A stretch of 64,000 nt of DNA from Thamnaconus septentrionalis (GCA_009823395.1 CM020516.1:5626001-5690000); one strand, 5' to 3'; counted from the stretch's first letter, positions 1 to 10,640 are shown. The notes: generated from the letters alone by a model not told the origin. A program made the numbers and translations.

Positions 1-30
1 GTGTGTGTGTGTGTGTGTGTGTGAGTGTGT
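1..30. repeat. (GT)n microsatellite at window edge
   Basis: Eleven or more GT units, one GA interruption, then more GT. The array runs off the left edge, so its true length is unknown. Confidence 0.97.
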
Positions 31-504
31 CTTCAGTCAACGTAAACGCTTGCAGATGTGGCAGCGCTGCTGAATCTACGTTAGCCGTGATTCAGTCATT
101 CAAATGCGCGTCTGGAATCCGTGAGCTTCCAGTCGAGCTCTTCCCACAGTCAACGCTGTCAACACAACGCTAAAAAAAAAATGAAACACGCGCACGCACA
201 CATACAACTGGGTAAAAAAAATAGGCTCCACTGTTTGGGTCACTGTGTGTTTTTCTGGCTGGTATTTTTAGCCTTCAGGACTTCAGCCGGATTCAGACGC
301 TCGATCAACAAGTTTCCCTGACTTCTCGTCCGCGTGTAATTACTGTTTTCTCTAAAAGCTCGTGAGCAGCTGTAGCTGCTATAATGTTTCACATGGTGCT
401 GCTAATTAAGGGACATTACGCACTTTGGAGCTCGCATAAACAGCAAGAATACAGGAAGTGAAAAGCTAGCAGAAGTTAGCAACAGGTGAGCTAGCAGAAA
501 TGCC
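31..504. other. Non-coding, nothing recognised
   Basis: Unique-looking sequence with several GCTAGC/TTAGC words (about 465-500). No gene, RNA or transposon end recognised before the family A fragment. Confidence 0.5.
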
Positions 505-610
505 AAGATTTTACAAGAATTACATCATTCAGTGGAAACACCTGCAAATCGCAATTGCACGCTGTCCAAATTTTAGAAATATGGCTTTTATTTTGTCATG
601 GAAACGCAGC
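505..610 (+). mobile_element. Family A element, 3'-end fragment (copy 1)
   Basis: Matches the last roughly 105 bp of the longer copies at 13143-13582 and 39951-40329. The shared blocks, in order, are ACAAGAATTACA, TGGAAACACCTGCAAATCGC, AAATTTTAGAAAT, CTTTTATTTTG, and a terminal ATGGAAACGCAGC. The left part is missing, so this is truncated or a solo end. No coding capacity; a non-autonomous DNA-transposon remnant is the best reading. Confidence 0.75.
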
Positions 611-709
611 TAGTGAGTGCAGCAGTGTTTCTACCTTCCAGATCAAATATCAGGACTTTTATCAGTTAAATATTGAAACCCTTGTTCCGCCAGCAGTTAG
701 CCGGATGAT

Positions 710-1012
710 GTCGTGGATGCGGCCCGGACCTGTGACCTTTCTGTGTGGAGTTTGCATGTTCTCCCCGTGTCTGCGTGGGTTCTCTCCGGGTTCTCCGGCT
801 TCCTCCCACACTCCAAAAACATGCATGTGAGGTCAATTGAACATTCTAAATTGTCCGTAGGTGTGCATGACAGTGTGAATGGTTGTTTGTCTCTATGTGG
901 CCCTGCGATGAACTGGCGACGTCCAGGGTGTCCAGGGTGTACCCCCTGCCTGAATTCGCCCTAAGACAGCTGGGATAGGCTCCAGCAGACCCCTGTGACC
1001 CTGAATAGGATC
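710..1012 (+). mobile_element. Teleost retroposon tail (tRNA-SINE/L2-like LINE type)
   Basis: Contains the ordered words of a very common teleost dispersed repeat: GTGTGGAGTTTGCATGTTCT, CCGGCTTCCTCCCACA, CCAAAAACATGCATG, CTCTATGTGGCCCTGCGATG, GACAGCTGGGATAGGCTCCA, CCCTGTGACCCTGAATAGGA. The match is from memory of the family, so the exact name is uncertain (L2-clade LINE 3' region or a SINE sharing that tail). The 5' head is lost or diverged. A 9-bp word CCAGGGTGT is tandemly duplicated near 925-942. The tail runs directly into a long pyrimidine tract. Confidence 0.8.
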
Positions 1013-1385
1013 ACCTCCTCCTGTCCCTTCTCATCCACCACCTCCGTCTCCTCCTCCTCCTCCACCTCCTTCTTCTTATCTTTGTCCTCCTTGTCTTCCT
1101 CCCCCTCCTCCTGCTCCTCCTCCTACTCTTCCTCCTCCTTCTCTTCCACCCCTTCTTCTTATCTCTTGTCCTCCTTGTCTCCTCCTCCTCCCTCCTCCTC
1201 CTCTCTCCTCCTCCTTCTTCTCTTCTGCTCCTCCTCCCCTCCTTTCCTCCTCCTGCTCCTCCACCTTCACCTCCCCGTCTTCCTCCTCCTCCACCTCTTT
1301 CTGCACTTCCTCTTTCTCCTCCCCCTCTTCCTCCTCCGCTCGCTCCTCCTCCTCATCTTCCTCCTCCCGCTCCTTGTCCTCCAGT
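1013..1385. repeat. Imperfect CTC/TCC pyrimidine tract
   Basis: About 370 bp in which the + strand is nearly all C and T, made of decayed CCT/CTT units. It is open in several frames as poly-S/L/P on + and poly-E/R on -, a composition artefact. The strand asymmetry is of the kind that can form triplex DNA. Confidence 0.93.
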
Positions 1386-2326
1386 GCGTAACAAATAAAA
1401 ACATGTTTGAACTGGACTTCTTGCTCCCAGTGAGGTGCTACTTCCTGTTGTGTTCTTTCTTCACGCCTGCTCCTCTTCCCATTATTTCTCTCCTCGGGAG
1501 CTTTGCCTCTCCTGCAGTCGACCACGGACAGAATTATTTCATCTTGGGGGAAAAAAATGTTAGCATAGTTTGGGAAATAGAGGGTGATGGAGCAAACCCA
1601 ACGTGGCCCAATTCATTCTAATAATGGAGCATAATAAGTTTGCAGCTGTGCTTCTGGTCCCGTTCCCAATTCGGACTTGTAGATTTTTTGTTGTTCCCAT
1701 CACCACCAGCACCAGCAATCAAACCATCGACCCATTTCCTCCTCTCAATGACCAGGTCCTCACACCGTGTGGGCAGCAAAACAGAGCAGACAGAAAAAAG
1801 GTAACAAAAGTAAAAAACAAAAACAAAAAAGAAGAAGAAAAAGTTGCTGTTCGTCCTCATGAGTGTGTGCGAGAAGAGGCAGCGAGGTTGTTAGAGAGTG
1901 AGGGGAGGCAGAGGGAGGTGAGAAAGGTGGAGGTGGTGATGGGGAGGGTGAGGTTGTGCTGCTGGAGTCAGAGGACGTGGGAGAGTCGCGGAGGAGGTGG
2001 CAGGAGTGTCGGAGAGAGCAGAGACTCGTCCTCACACGCTGCCTCGTTAATCTCCACGGACTTGACATTTGAAAACCTCCCTCCTCCTCCTCCTCACCCC
2101 TTCCTCCCTCACCATTCCCCCACTCCCTGTGCACTGATGTGTGGAAATCCAGCGAGCGCAGCCACTGAATGAGACTCCAACTTCCCCTGGATTCTGAAAC
2201 CCCCCTGGAACCTCACTGGGATCAGCCGGCGTCTCAGCGGGAGAATCCGAGAGGCCGAGTGGTGGTCAGCGACACGCAGCCGCTTCATAATGGGAATTAT
2301 GCCAATGCTGCGCATTCATTATGTTT
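1386..2326. other. Non-coding, purine- and A-rich stretches
   Basis: No gene recognised. 1795-1845 is A-rich with AAAAAC/GAAGAA words; 1860-2030 is purine-rich; 2078-2098 is a short CTC tract. Open frames here have biased composition and no domain. Confidence 0.5.
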
Positions 2327-2350
2327 GTGTGTGTGTGTGTGTGTGTGTGT
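2327..2350. repeat. (GT)12 microsatellite
   Basis: Perfect GT run abutting the hAT-like element that follows. Confidence 0.95.
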
Positions 2351-2352
2351 AG

Positions 2353-2622
2353 CAGAGTTGGGCAGTAACTAAGTAGAGTAACTAAGTAACTTGTAAACTA
2401 TCCAATGATATCAAAGAAAGTATTTTTGTTTTATTCACTTCAAAAAAGTAAAATTTTTAATTTTTACTGAAGTACCTTTTTTCAGAACCTGTACTTTCTT
2501 ACTTTTACTTGAGTAAAGGAGTTCAACCAGTACTTTTACTTTTGCCAGATTGTTTTTTATTTTGTCCACAAGTCTCTGTACTTTTACTTAAGTACAAATT
2601 GTGAATACTTTGGCCACCTCTG
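2353..2622. mobile_element. Short non-autonomous hAT-like element
   Basis: Ends are inverted: CAGAGTTGGGCAGTA at the left and TTTGGCCACCTCTG at the right (reverse complement CAGAGGTGGCCAAA), matching the CAGNG ends of hAT elements. The interior is AT-rich, repeating TACTTTTACTT and ACTTAAGTA words typical of a very abundant teleost miniature element. The 6-bp word GTGTAG abuts both ends (2347-2352 and 2623-2628) and looks like a target duplication shortened from the usual 8 bp or disturbed by the adjoining GT repeat. About 270 bp, no coding capacity. Confidence 0.75.
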
Positions 2623-2628
2623 GTGTAG

Positions 2629-3731
2629 AGGGAGCATCAGAACGAGGTCAGGGTGGGAACGTCGACACGCTGTAGAGGTTTGCAGCTGCTGAAAATGACC
2701 ATTTCTGTGGGGACGATCACATTTTCCCACTTGATAACCAATCAGACTTTTCTTTATCCCTTTCGCCTTTGAGCCACAAATGGACCAACATGCACGACTA
2801 ATTGTGGCCGTCGGCGTCACGAGGGACATTCAACGCAGGCCAACAAGTGTGAAAAAATACACAAATACAAAGAAAGACAAAACGATAAAAAAAGAAATGA
2901 CAGTTTCTTCAACTTTGATGGATTCCAGTTTCAATCCTATTTAATTATTTTTATGTTTTTCATCCAAGAATCTGACAAAGGGAGATTCGCTGCGTCCCCG
3001 TGACATCACAAAGGGCTGACATCCATTTTTGAATGCTGCGCTATCGACTCTAACAGCCTTATAGCATGACCTACATGTAGCATAGCCTAGAAGGAATGCA
3101 GCGCAATATTAAGCTGTGAAATTAAGAAGCACGGAGCAGCTTAACATAACTTGAAACGCATTTCTTTTTCATTCTTTTAAATACTGTGTTTTTTAGCCTT
3201 TTTCTTCTTTGAAGTAATAAAACAAGAACATAAAGTGAAAGAATTAAAGGGAAACCAAACAAGAAAAACAAAACAAGAACAAAAAGCAAGTTGCACCCAA
3301 TGAAAGCCTAGAATTTTTCTACGTTTTTTTATTCTCAGAATGTTTTCTCTGCTCTCAGTAAGATGTCGTCAGTAGGACGTGCTAACTGCTACAGGTTCAT
3401 CTGGACTCTCAGGCTGAACTCTTTGACACTCCCACCTCCCCGCCGAGCCGAAGATATCAACAATGGAGTTGTTGAGAATCGACAGTCGTGCAAACATCTC
3501 GGCAGGGACGTAACGTCTCCCTCAGTCTCTCCGCAGTTTGGTGAGGTTGTGTGGTCGCGCTGCGGTGGTGTCGTGTGGCGCTGCCCTGGCGAGGTGCAGG
3601 CTTCAGCGTGGAGGGAATCCAGAGTGCAGCTGATCAGAAACCTGCCGCACATTCAATCTGCTGGAGGCTGTGATGTGTTAATAAGAGGTGGCGGAGTGAC
3701 TCTGAGGTTATCTGTGTGTGCGCGGGCGTCA
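2629..3731. other. Non-coding, nothing recognised
   Basis: No gene, RNA or transposon seen. 2860-3350 is AT-rich with many AAAACAA words. The open frame over 3363-3773 ends in translated GT repeat and has no recognisable domain. Confidence 0.5.
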
Positions 3732-4046
3732 GTGTGTGTGTGTGTGTGTGTGAGAGAGAGTTTGTACTTATAGATCAGTGTATGATCCTCAGTGTATGTG
3801 AACCTGCAGCGACCCAGCGGAGCTGCGGCAGCTGCATGATGATGAACAAGGACACGCAAAGAGGTTGAACGTGATGTGCGTCGATGGGATGACACACACA
3901 CACACACACACACACACCTACTAGAAACAGAACAGAAGCTCAAGAAAAAATTGTCTGATCAAAAAAAGAAAAGAAAAAAGGTGACAGTGGGAAATTAAAT
4001 AATAATTAAAATTAAATAAATCTGGAGCCAGAGTGCAGTGTGTTCA

Positions 4047-4084
<38 letters not shown>

Positions 4085-4117
4085 CACCCAGAGGTCAGTC
4101 CACCCAGAGGTCAGTCC

Positions 4118-4151
<34 letters not shown>

Positions 4152-4226
4152 ACAGTTGTTTTCTGTCTGACTCGCCCGGAGCCATCAGCCATCCATCACT
4201 GCTGGGAGATGGAGAGTGAGCCAAAC

Positions 4227-4272
<46 letters not shown>

Positions 4273-4301
4273 TCAAGGGCCACTAACCGGCTGGAAGGGA
4301 G

Positions 4302-4344
<43 letters not shown>
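3732..4344. repeat. Cluster of seven dinucleotide arrays
   Basis: In order: GT 3732-3752, GA 3752-3760, CA 3892-3917, TC 4049-4081, TG 4121-4150, AG 4229-4270, CA 4303-4344. A 16-bp unit CCACCCAGAGGTCAGT is perfectly duplicated in tandem at 4084-4099 and 4100-4115. The TC/AG and TG/CA pairs are mutually complementary on the same strand. Confidence 0.95.
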
Positions 4345-4347
<3 letters not shown>

Positions 4348-5104
4348 CGGGAAGGTACAGAACAAAGGCGTGACAGGTTAAATCTGCTGTCTGTTTCACT
4401 TCTGTGCGCCATCATTTTCTATTTATTAACTCCAGCTGTGTTGCGTTGCGTTGTGTTGTGTTGTGTCTCATGTGTTTTCCAGACCCACACACAGAAGTCG
4501 TACCAAATGTGGAGCCAGATAAAACAAACACAGCCTTCTCCAACTGCTAATTTCATCATACACTTGCAATCCTCCTTTGGGATTGTACAGATTTTTTGTT
4601 TGCTTGGTGGGGTTTTGTGTCGGTCAGCCTGTTTCCAGCGGGATCGAGTCCAAGCAGGTGAAACGCGGGAGAAGAAACGTCAGAATTTGCAGGAGGTTGT
4701 CGTGAAACTTCACGCGTGGCCTTCATTTGGAATGTGTAAGCTGCTGTGAAATTGTTTTGTCTCTATTTTTACGTGTGCGCGTGTGTGTGTGTGTGTGTGT
4801 GTGCATGCGTGCGTGTGTGTGTTTTGTTTTGTTTTCCTCTGACTTTAATTCCCGCAGAGGTGTTTTCACGCTCGGCGAAGAAACACTTCTGCCGCGATTA
4901 GAAATAAGGAGAGGCAAAAAAAACAAAAAAAAAACACACACACACACACAGCCTTTGGGTGGCGGCAGATCATGCGGCAGAATTTTAATAAACAAAACGC
5001 TCCTTCAGGGTCACACCAATCCTGCTGATGGAACATTTTTGGACGAATCACCTCGTGGCAGCAGAAAAGTGCAACTTTTCGTCCATCGAGCTGCGAATCT
5101 CTGA
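4345..5104. other. Non-coding with small GT and CA arrays
   Basis: Contains a decayed TTGCG/TTGTG run (4440-4467), an imperfect GT/GC array at 4772-4822, and A-rich sequence leading into CA at 4933-4950. No gene recognised. Confidence 0.6.
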
Positions 5105-5220
5105 CGGCGAACAACTTTTTTACTTTTAATCCCTGCATTTGAACACGAATACTTGTACTTTCTACTCCTTACATTGGAAAAACATGCCTGTTACTTTTCT
5201 GTTTGAAACAAGTTGAAAAG
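5105..5220. mobile_element. Fragment of a TACTTTTACTT-type miniature element
   Basis: Words ATACTTGTACTTTCTACTCC, TTACATTGGAAA and TGTTACTTTTCTG resemble the interior of common teleost hAT-like miniature elements and partly the element at 2353-2622. No ends are visible, so this is an internal fragment at best. Confidence 0.45.
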
Positions 5221-5909
5221 ATTAAAGTAATTCACATCTTACTATAGTTGTTTTTTTGTTATTATTATTATTATTACGATTCAATTTCATTCCATTTAAT
5301 TGAATTAAATTTTAATAGTGATTTGAGGTAATGTTTCTCCTGCTTTTCTCCTTCAGGACCAGCTGATTTGTGCAGTTGCGAGGTGATTCCCGCCCAGTGG
5401 CAGCGTCATAATTCAGCTGATTCCACTGCGGCCTCCTGCGTCGTCGTCTTCGTTGCGTAACGACTGTGACGAATCGCTAAACTCGCTGGTGGCTAATTGT
5501 CCCCCGGCCGCCGCCGCCGCCGCCGCCACAGTAACACAAAGCGCTTGTTGGGAGCTAATTGTCACCCAGAGGGAATTCCACGCCGGCGAGGGGCTCGAAT
5601 GAGCAGCCATGAAAGAAAAAAAATAATTGAAAAAAATCAAATGAAATCCATAACGTGGTCACCTGACCGCAAAACTCCCCGGCCAGTTGATGTGCAGTGG
5701 GGGGGAGGCGGAATGGATTTTCACTTTTCCTCCACAAAGCAGCAGTTTGGATGTACTGACCCCCTGAAATGAATTGAAGTCGAGGTCGACCGAACACTTT
5801 TATCTCATTTGCTCTCTCGTTTGAGTTTCTCTAAAGTGGCAATTAACCGCCGCCTGGTGGGAATGCCGGCCGCTCGGTCGAAATACGTTGCAAACACAAG
5901 GTGTCTCCT

Positions 5910-5912
<3 letters not shown>
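5221..5912. other. Non-coding, small ATT and CCG arrays
   Basis: An ATT array lies near 5258-5275 and a GCC array at 5508-5527 in a locally CpG-rich patch (5440-5530). No gene recognised. Confidence 0.5.

Positions 5913-5962
<50 letters not shown>
5913..5962. repeat. (CA)25 microsatellite
   Basis: Perfect CA array of about 50 bp. Confidence 0.97.
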
Positions 5963-5964
<2 letters not shown>

Positions 5965-7059
5965 GATTGGCATCATGCTTTTAAATCACCCCCACTGCAA
6001 ACTGCAAAACTCATTTGTGTTTGCAGTGTAAACAAGAATTTATTGGAGTTTATCTGATGAGGTAAAACAAAGATTAAAAAATATACGTAGTTTCCAGTCA
6101 ATACAAAAAAAAATATTAACGTTAAATAAAGGCTGCCGGAAATGTTGAAGTGAAAATGTAAAGAAAACATTTTCACTACATATTTTCAGTTCAGGTAGGA
6201 CGACAGGAAGGAGAATTGACGGAGTTGTACATTATTTGTTTCTACTTCCTGTTTTATTTTGGAATGTGGCTTTGCTCCTTCACTTCCTGCTGAGGATGAT
6301 TACAGCTAATGAGCTGCACCTGTGTCCCTCCCCAGTGTTCCTCAGCTCATCACACAGCTCACTGCGTTTCCTCCTGACGTCCCTCACTCGGTCTGGGCCA
6401 GCAATGATCTTCGGGTTGAAATGTTTTTGGCTCCTTGCAGTGAATGAGCAGTTTGTGAAGTGGATGAAGCTGCTTTAGACGGTGAAACCAGGCTGCAATG
6501 AAACAAACACAGGACTATCCATCACGATGCCTTCCCATTGGGTGGACCTGAGTTCCAGGTGGGTGGTTCCAGGCCTACTTAGCTTAGTTAGCTATTAACA
6601 GCTGCTAGCTAATTAGCATACTTCCACCTTTTTAATGAGGGCACTGATTCCACGGCGTGTATTCTGTTGTGTTGAAACAGGTCATGGATGCTTTGGCTGT
6701 TTGCAGTTATCCATTTGGAAAGGTGGAAGCATCATCAACATTATCATCACCATCACCATCAATATCATCGCTTACGGTAAGTGTTAAAAAGAAAAGCGCA
6801 GCTATTTGTGATTTAACCACACTACTCAATTTGTGCACCCATAAAATACTTTGAAGTGCTTTGCACTTAAGTAGTAATTGTAATGTAGAGTTGAAATGAA
6901 TGCGTGGAACGGAATTGGTCAAAATCTGTGTGACCTCCAAAATAAAAGCATCAAGGATCCTGGATCCTAGACGGATGGCAGCAAAAAAAATATATATATA
7001 TTTCCAACACTACTTGAACGCCTGCTCTGCTGCCGACTCATTTCCCTCCACTGAAGCCC
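5963..7059. other. Non-coding, nothing recognised
   Basis: AT-rich at 6040-6190. An imperfect ATC/ACC array lies at 6730-6770 and a TA run at 6987-7000. Words such as GCTAGCTAATTAGC (about 6603-6616) recur without wider structure. Confidence 0.5.
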
Positions 7060-7625
7060 AACATCCGTGTGGACGCCGCCGCCGCCTGCTTTGGCTTTGC
7101 GCGTCATGGTAAACAATAGAATATACATCAAAATGCGGCCGAGCTGCTTTTTTTTTATTTCATTTTTTAAATCCTCAAGCTCCCGCTGTTTGTCGTTCCC
7201 AATTGTTTGTGTTTGCGTTGCCGTGTTGCGCGGTGTGCGAGTGCGCGCAGCGCGGTGCAGCGCCACCGTGGCGCGGCGTCTTGCTGCTCGCTGCTCTAGT
7301 TGTGAACCATCTGATTCATCACACCTCATTAATTATTTGTTGCCATGGCGTCCCACACAGACGCTCCTCTTGATAAAGGCGCAGCGCTGATAAACGCAAA
7401 CCTCAGGGTCGGAGCCAGAGGAGCTTCTCTTTCTTTTCTCTCCCCTCTTTTTCTCTGTGTTTGTACAGTTTGCCAAACATCATTTTCACCGGCCGTGCGT
7501 GCGTGCGTGCGTGTGCTGCAGCGGCGGCGGCGTCGCCTCCGGGAGTTTGCGCGCACGCTAGCCGAGGCCGCACGTGGAAGCGTAGCCGAGCAGAGCTATA
7601 TTTAGTTTTCTCCTAAATATGTAAC
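7060..7625. promoter_or_regulatory. CpG-rich block with MEF2 and CArG-like motifs
   Basis: CpG is dense by eye: GCCGCCGCC near 7075, GTGCGCGCAGCGCGG near 7240, GCGGCGGCGGCG near 7520, TTGCGCGCACGC near 7550. A GTGC array sits at 7494-7516. CTATATTTAG (7596-7605) is a perfect match to the MEF2 consensus YTA(W)4TAR, and CCTAAATATG (7612-7621) is one base off an SRF CArG box. TCATTAATTATTTGTTGCC at 7327-7345 adds a homeodomain-type core. It may be an alternative promoter or an enhancer; no exon can be delimited. Confidence 0.4.
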
Positions 7626-7700
7626 GGAACATATTGACACCTGTTGTTGAACGAGTCTGTCAGGAAGTTCTGATCTTCACACTCGGGCTTCAGTTTCGGA

Positions 7701-7719
7701 GCTGCTGCTGCTGCTGCTG
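7701..7719. repeat. (GCT)6 microsatellite
   Basis: Short perfect trinucleotide run. Confidence 0.9.
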
Positions 7720-7841
7720 TGGGGTTGAGCGATCATAATCTGCAGCAGGCAATCTGGAAAACAGTGGGGGATGTAAAAGCAGTGGAGAAGCAACCATCGA
7801 TGACATCCTTCTTGCGGGAAAAATTTGTGGATTCATAGAAA

Positions 7842-7865
7842 GGTGGTGGTGGTGGTGGTGGTGGT
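7842..7865. repeat. (GGT)8 microsatellite
   Basis: GGT run followed by G-rich sequence; poly-V on + and poly-H/P on - are translation artefacts. Confidence 0.92.
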
Positions 7866-7935
7866 TGTGGGAGGGTGGAGAGGGGATCGCGACTGTCGCG
7901 TCCCGGATCTTTTCCGCTCGGCTCTGCACGACTCG

Positions 7936-7961
7936 GAAAATGACTCATCGGAGTCATTTTC
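7936..7961. promoter_or_regulatory. Perfect 11-bp inverted repeat with AP-1 motif
   Basis: GAAAATGACTC (7936-7946), loop ATCG, then GAGTCATTTTC (7951-7961). TGACTCA (7941-7947) inside it is the AP-1 consensus. Either a binding site with symmetric flanks or a chance palindrome. Confidence 0.45.
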
Positions 7962-8640
7962 TCAATCAGCGGAACTCTTGAACTCCTGCAGAGGCAGCAA
8001 CAGGGTTTCCCTGCAGAAGTTGCAGCTGCATTTGGAGAAGAATAATATCAAGCTTTCTGTATGTTTTTCTTTTTTGGTTGTGGGGGTGGAGGGTGGAGGG
8101 TTTGTTTATTGTTTTTTGGTTTTTTTTGTTAATCTGTGCCGTTATCAGGTTTTGGATGTGGGAGGGGCTTCACTGGGAGGAGGTGATATCACCGCTCCGT
8201 GTCCTCAGTGATGTTTCTATCCCACCAGTCAAATCTGATCAAGCTCCAGTTTAGAAGGGTGAACACGAGCACCAGCTCGTTTTTAGCTGTTGTCCTGGTG
8301 ATTGTCGTCACCCCACAGAAATACAGCGTGTCACATAACACGAATAGAAGAAGAAGTTTTTACTTTTTCCCCTGTTCCAGTAAATCTTGATTTTAATTTC
8401 CCGCAGACATTCTGAATTTCAGACACTTTATTTTGTCTATTGTGCGCTTGCACAGCTTCTTATTTTCACATTTTTTAAAGTACACGTCCTCCTTCAGCCA
8501 CTGAGACTCTTTTTCATTTGTGGGGTTCTCGACTTTTTTCTGGAACTTTCCTGGGAACCTCTCGGCAACGGCTGCGACTTTTGTTTTTGCTTTGTTTTTG
8601 CCAAAAGCAGACCCGTCTGGGGGCAAAGTTTCTTTTTCTG
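7962..8640. other. Non-coding, nothing recognised
   Basis: T-rich tracts near 8070-8140 and 8470-8640; no gene or transposon recognised. Confidence 0.5.
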
Positions 8641-8664
8641 TTTTTTTTTTTTCAAAAAAAAAAA
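8641..8664. repeat. T12-C-A11 inverted homopolymer
   Basis: Twelve T (8641-8652), one C, then eleven A (8654-8664); it can fold into an A:T hairpin. An A run also lies at 8731-8744. Confidence 0.9.
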
Positions 8665-8837
8665 GGCATAAATGTACCACAAAGATTCTGAGTGTAGATA
8701 CACATGCCACAAAACACAGACAGAGAATTAAAAAAAAAAAAAACTACATTCAAGGCTGGCTGACGTCAGGAAGTCTCGCAGCTCTGATCAGCATCCCAGC
8801 GTCTGCCTTCACTCATTCAGCGGCTTTATCAGTGTCC

Positions 8838-8839
<2 letters not shown>

Positions 8840-8889
<50 letters not shown>
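8840..8889. repeat. (CA)25 microsatellite
   Basis: Perfect CA array of about 50 bp. Confidence 0.97.
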
Positions 8890-8893
<4 letters not shown>

Positions 8894-9412
8894 CACACTC
8901 AGTCATCGGTGAAGCATCAGATAATGACAGGAGATAGACGAAGAGAAGAGTCCTGCTGAGGGAAGAGATGCAGAAAAAACACAGGGTGTCAGTGGGAGGT
9001 GTGTGTGTGTGTGTCAGGGGTGGGGGGAGGGATTAGGGGTTGCGGCTAAAGAAAACAGAAGTGGTTTTCACACATTAGTCTTCAGTACACAAGACAAACA
9101 CACAAAGAAAACACGGGGGACTTTCACACGTTAACCAGCCTGGCGGAAAACGCAGCCTAAAAGCTCGTTTAAAGGGACGTTCCGCCGCGGGGAGACGCAG
9201 AAAAAAAATAAAAACTCCCACCACAGTGGGCAGACACATCCAGCGTGACCCCGTGTTTGAGGGAGAAACACTAACCTCAGGTTATGAAGAGTGAGAGTGG
9301 GCGGAGCCTGATGAGACGGAGGGTCCTGCGTGGCTGCCTGCCGTCTTTAATTATCACCTGTGTTTTTTCAAAGGAGATTTCAGGATCTCGAGAGAAAACA
9401 CAGTCTCAGACA
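8890..9412. other. Non-coding, nothing recognised
   Basis: A short GT run lies at 9001-9014. CpG-containing sequence near 9140-9200 has no recognisable gene. Confidence 0.5.
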
Positions 9413-9459
9413 CCCCCTGAGACCCCCCCAACCCCCCTACCCCGGCCCCCCACCCCCCA
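9413..9459 (-). other. C-run tract, G-quadruplex potential on minus strand
   Basis: Seven runs of four or more C within about 47 bp (spacers TGAGA, AA, TA, GG, A). The minus strand therefore satisfies the G-quadruplex pattern several times over, and the plus strand the i-motif pattern. Confidence 0.7.
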
Positions 9460-9899
9460 CTGATATTCCAAACACACTACTGCTCACCTTTAAACGGGCT
9501 GACTGACAGCTTGATACCGGGACCTGCAGGATGAGTTGTTTGTCAAAGCCTCGGCTGAGAAACTTTCATGTCTGAGCCGCTTCTTATTTATTGATGAAGA
9601 CAAAACATCTCCCCACCAGGAAGCAGCGCGACGGCCGCGACGCCGACCACTTTGTCTCGGGACTATTTGTGACGCTCGGAATTCATTCATACTGACTCGC
9701 ACTTACTTACCCGCCGCTATCCACCGTGTCGGCTGAACGCCTGGAAAGCAAAGATTCTGCTCGGCGGCAGCGGCGGCGGCACAGCATTATGTTTTTCGGT
9801 TTCAAATGGCGCGCCGCTCTAATGGCCCAAAAGGCGATTACACCGAAGCCGGAAAGAGAAAACACTGCAGAAAAACGAGGAGTGATGCAGATTTTTTAA
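9460..9899. other. Non-coding, moderately CpG-rich
   Basis: A GGC/CAG cluster lies at 9761-9781, with CpG-containing unique sequence around 9620-9740 and 9805-9850. No gene recognised. Confidence 0.4.
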
Positions 9900-10170
9900 A
9901 AAGTGAAAATCCAAAACCCTCGAGCTGAATGGTTTGTAAATAAGTGCCTTGAATCAATGATTCATCAGAAGGATCTTATTACTGTCGCACTGGAGATTTT
10001 TCTTTTAGCCCGCTGTTTATTGGGGGATTTGGGGCCGTATTCCCAAGCTTCCCAAGGTGATAAATTTCCTGATGCACCAACTTGGCCTCCCTGGCGTCAT
10101 AACAACTGAAGATGAAGAATGCCTTAATTTATTGGCAAATTTGTATGGTACAACAGCCTATGAAGTGTAA
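9900..10170. promoter_or_regulatory. Candidate conserved non-coding block
   Basis: About 270 bp with no simple repeats and balanced composition, including CTGTTTATTGG (10012-10022; forkhead-type TGTTTA core), GGTGATAAATTTCC and ATGCCTTAATTTATTGG. Selected by contrast with the surrounding low-complexity DNA; no alignment was available. Confidence 0.3.
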
Positions 10171-10479
10171 AGAGAAGAATTAAAAATGAATTAAGAAGAA
10201 ATAAAGAAATACAATGTACTGTATAAAGCAACTTCTGAAAACCATGTGTGTGATGGTTAATAGAAAAAGTCTCTCCTAACTTAACTTTTGCTACAACTCA
10301 AAATGTGGAAAACCTCAGGCCGAGTTATTGGTCAAACACCATCTACACTCACTGCAGCCTGTTGGCGTTTTCATCCTCAAAGAATAAGAATGAAAATAAA
10401 AAAAAGCAAATACAACCCAGCACACAAAAATGATCCGCGCTTAAGAGAAGAGCTGTGTTGTTGTTGTTTTTTTCTTTTT
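10171..10479. other. Non-coding, A-rich
   Basis: A-rich sequence (AAGAAGAAATAAAG near 10193) and a TTG/T run at 10459-10485. No gene recognised. Confidence 0.5.
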
Positions 10480-10640
10480 TTTTTCCAAGAATGAGCGAGA
10501 TGATTGGTATTCATAACAAGGAGCCGCCGGCAAACGGCTTCCCGAGCAGGAGGAACGTGTCAGCAGGCGCCGGGACTCGGCAGCTTCCACTCAATCAATT
10601 GGGTAAAAAATTTACATCTAGTTAAGCGAAACGCATTTGG
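10480..10640. promoter_or_regulatory. Candidate conserved non-coding block
   Basis: Contains GATGATTGGTATTCATAACA (10500-10519) and ATCAATTGGG (10594-10603) in repeat-free sequence. The assignment rests only on texture and motif content. Confidence 0.27.
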
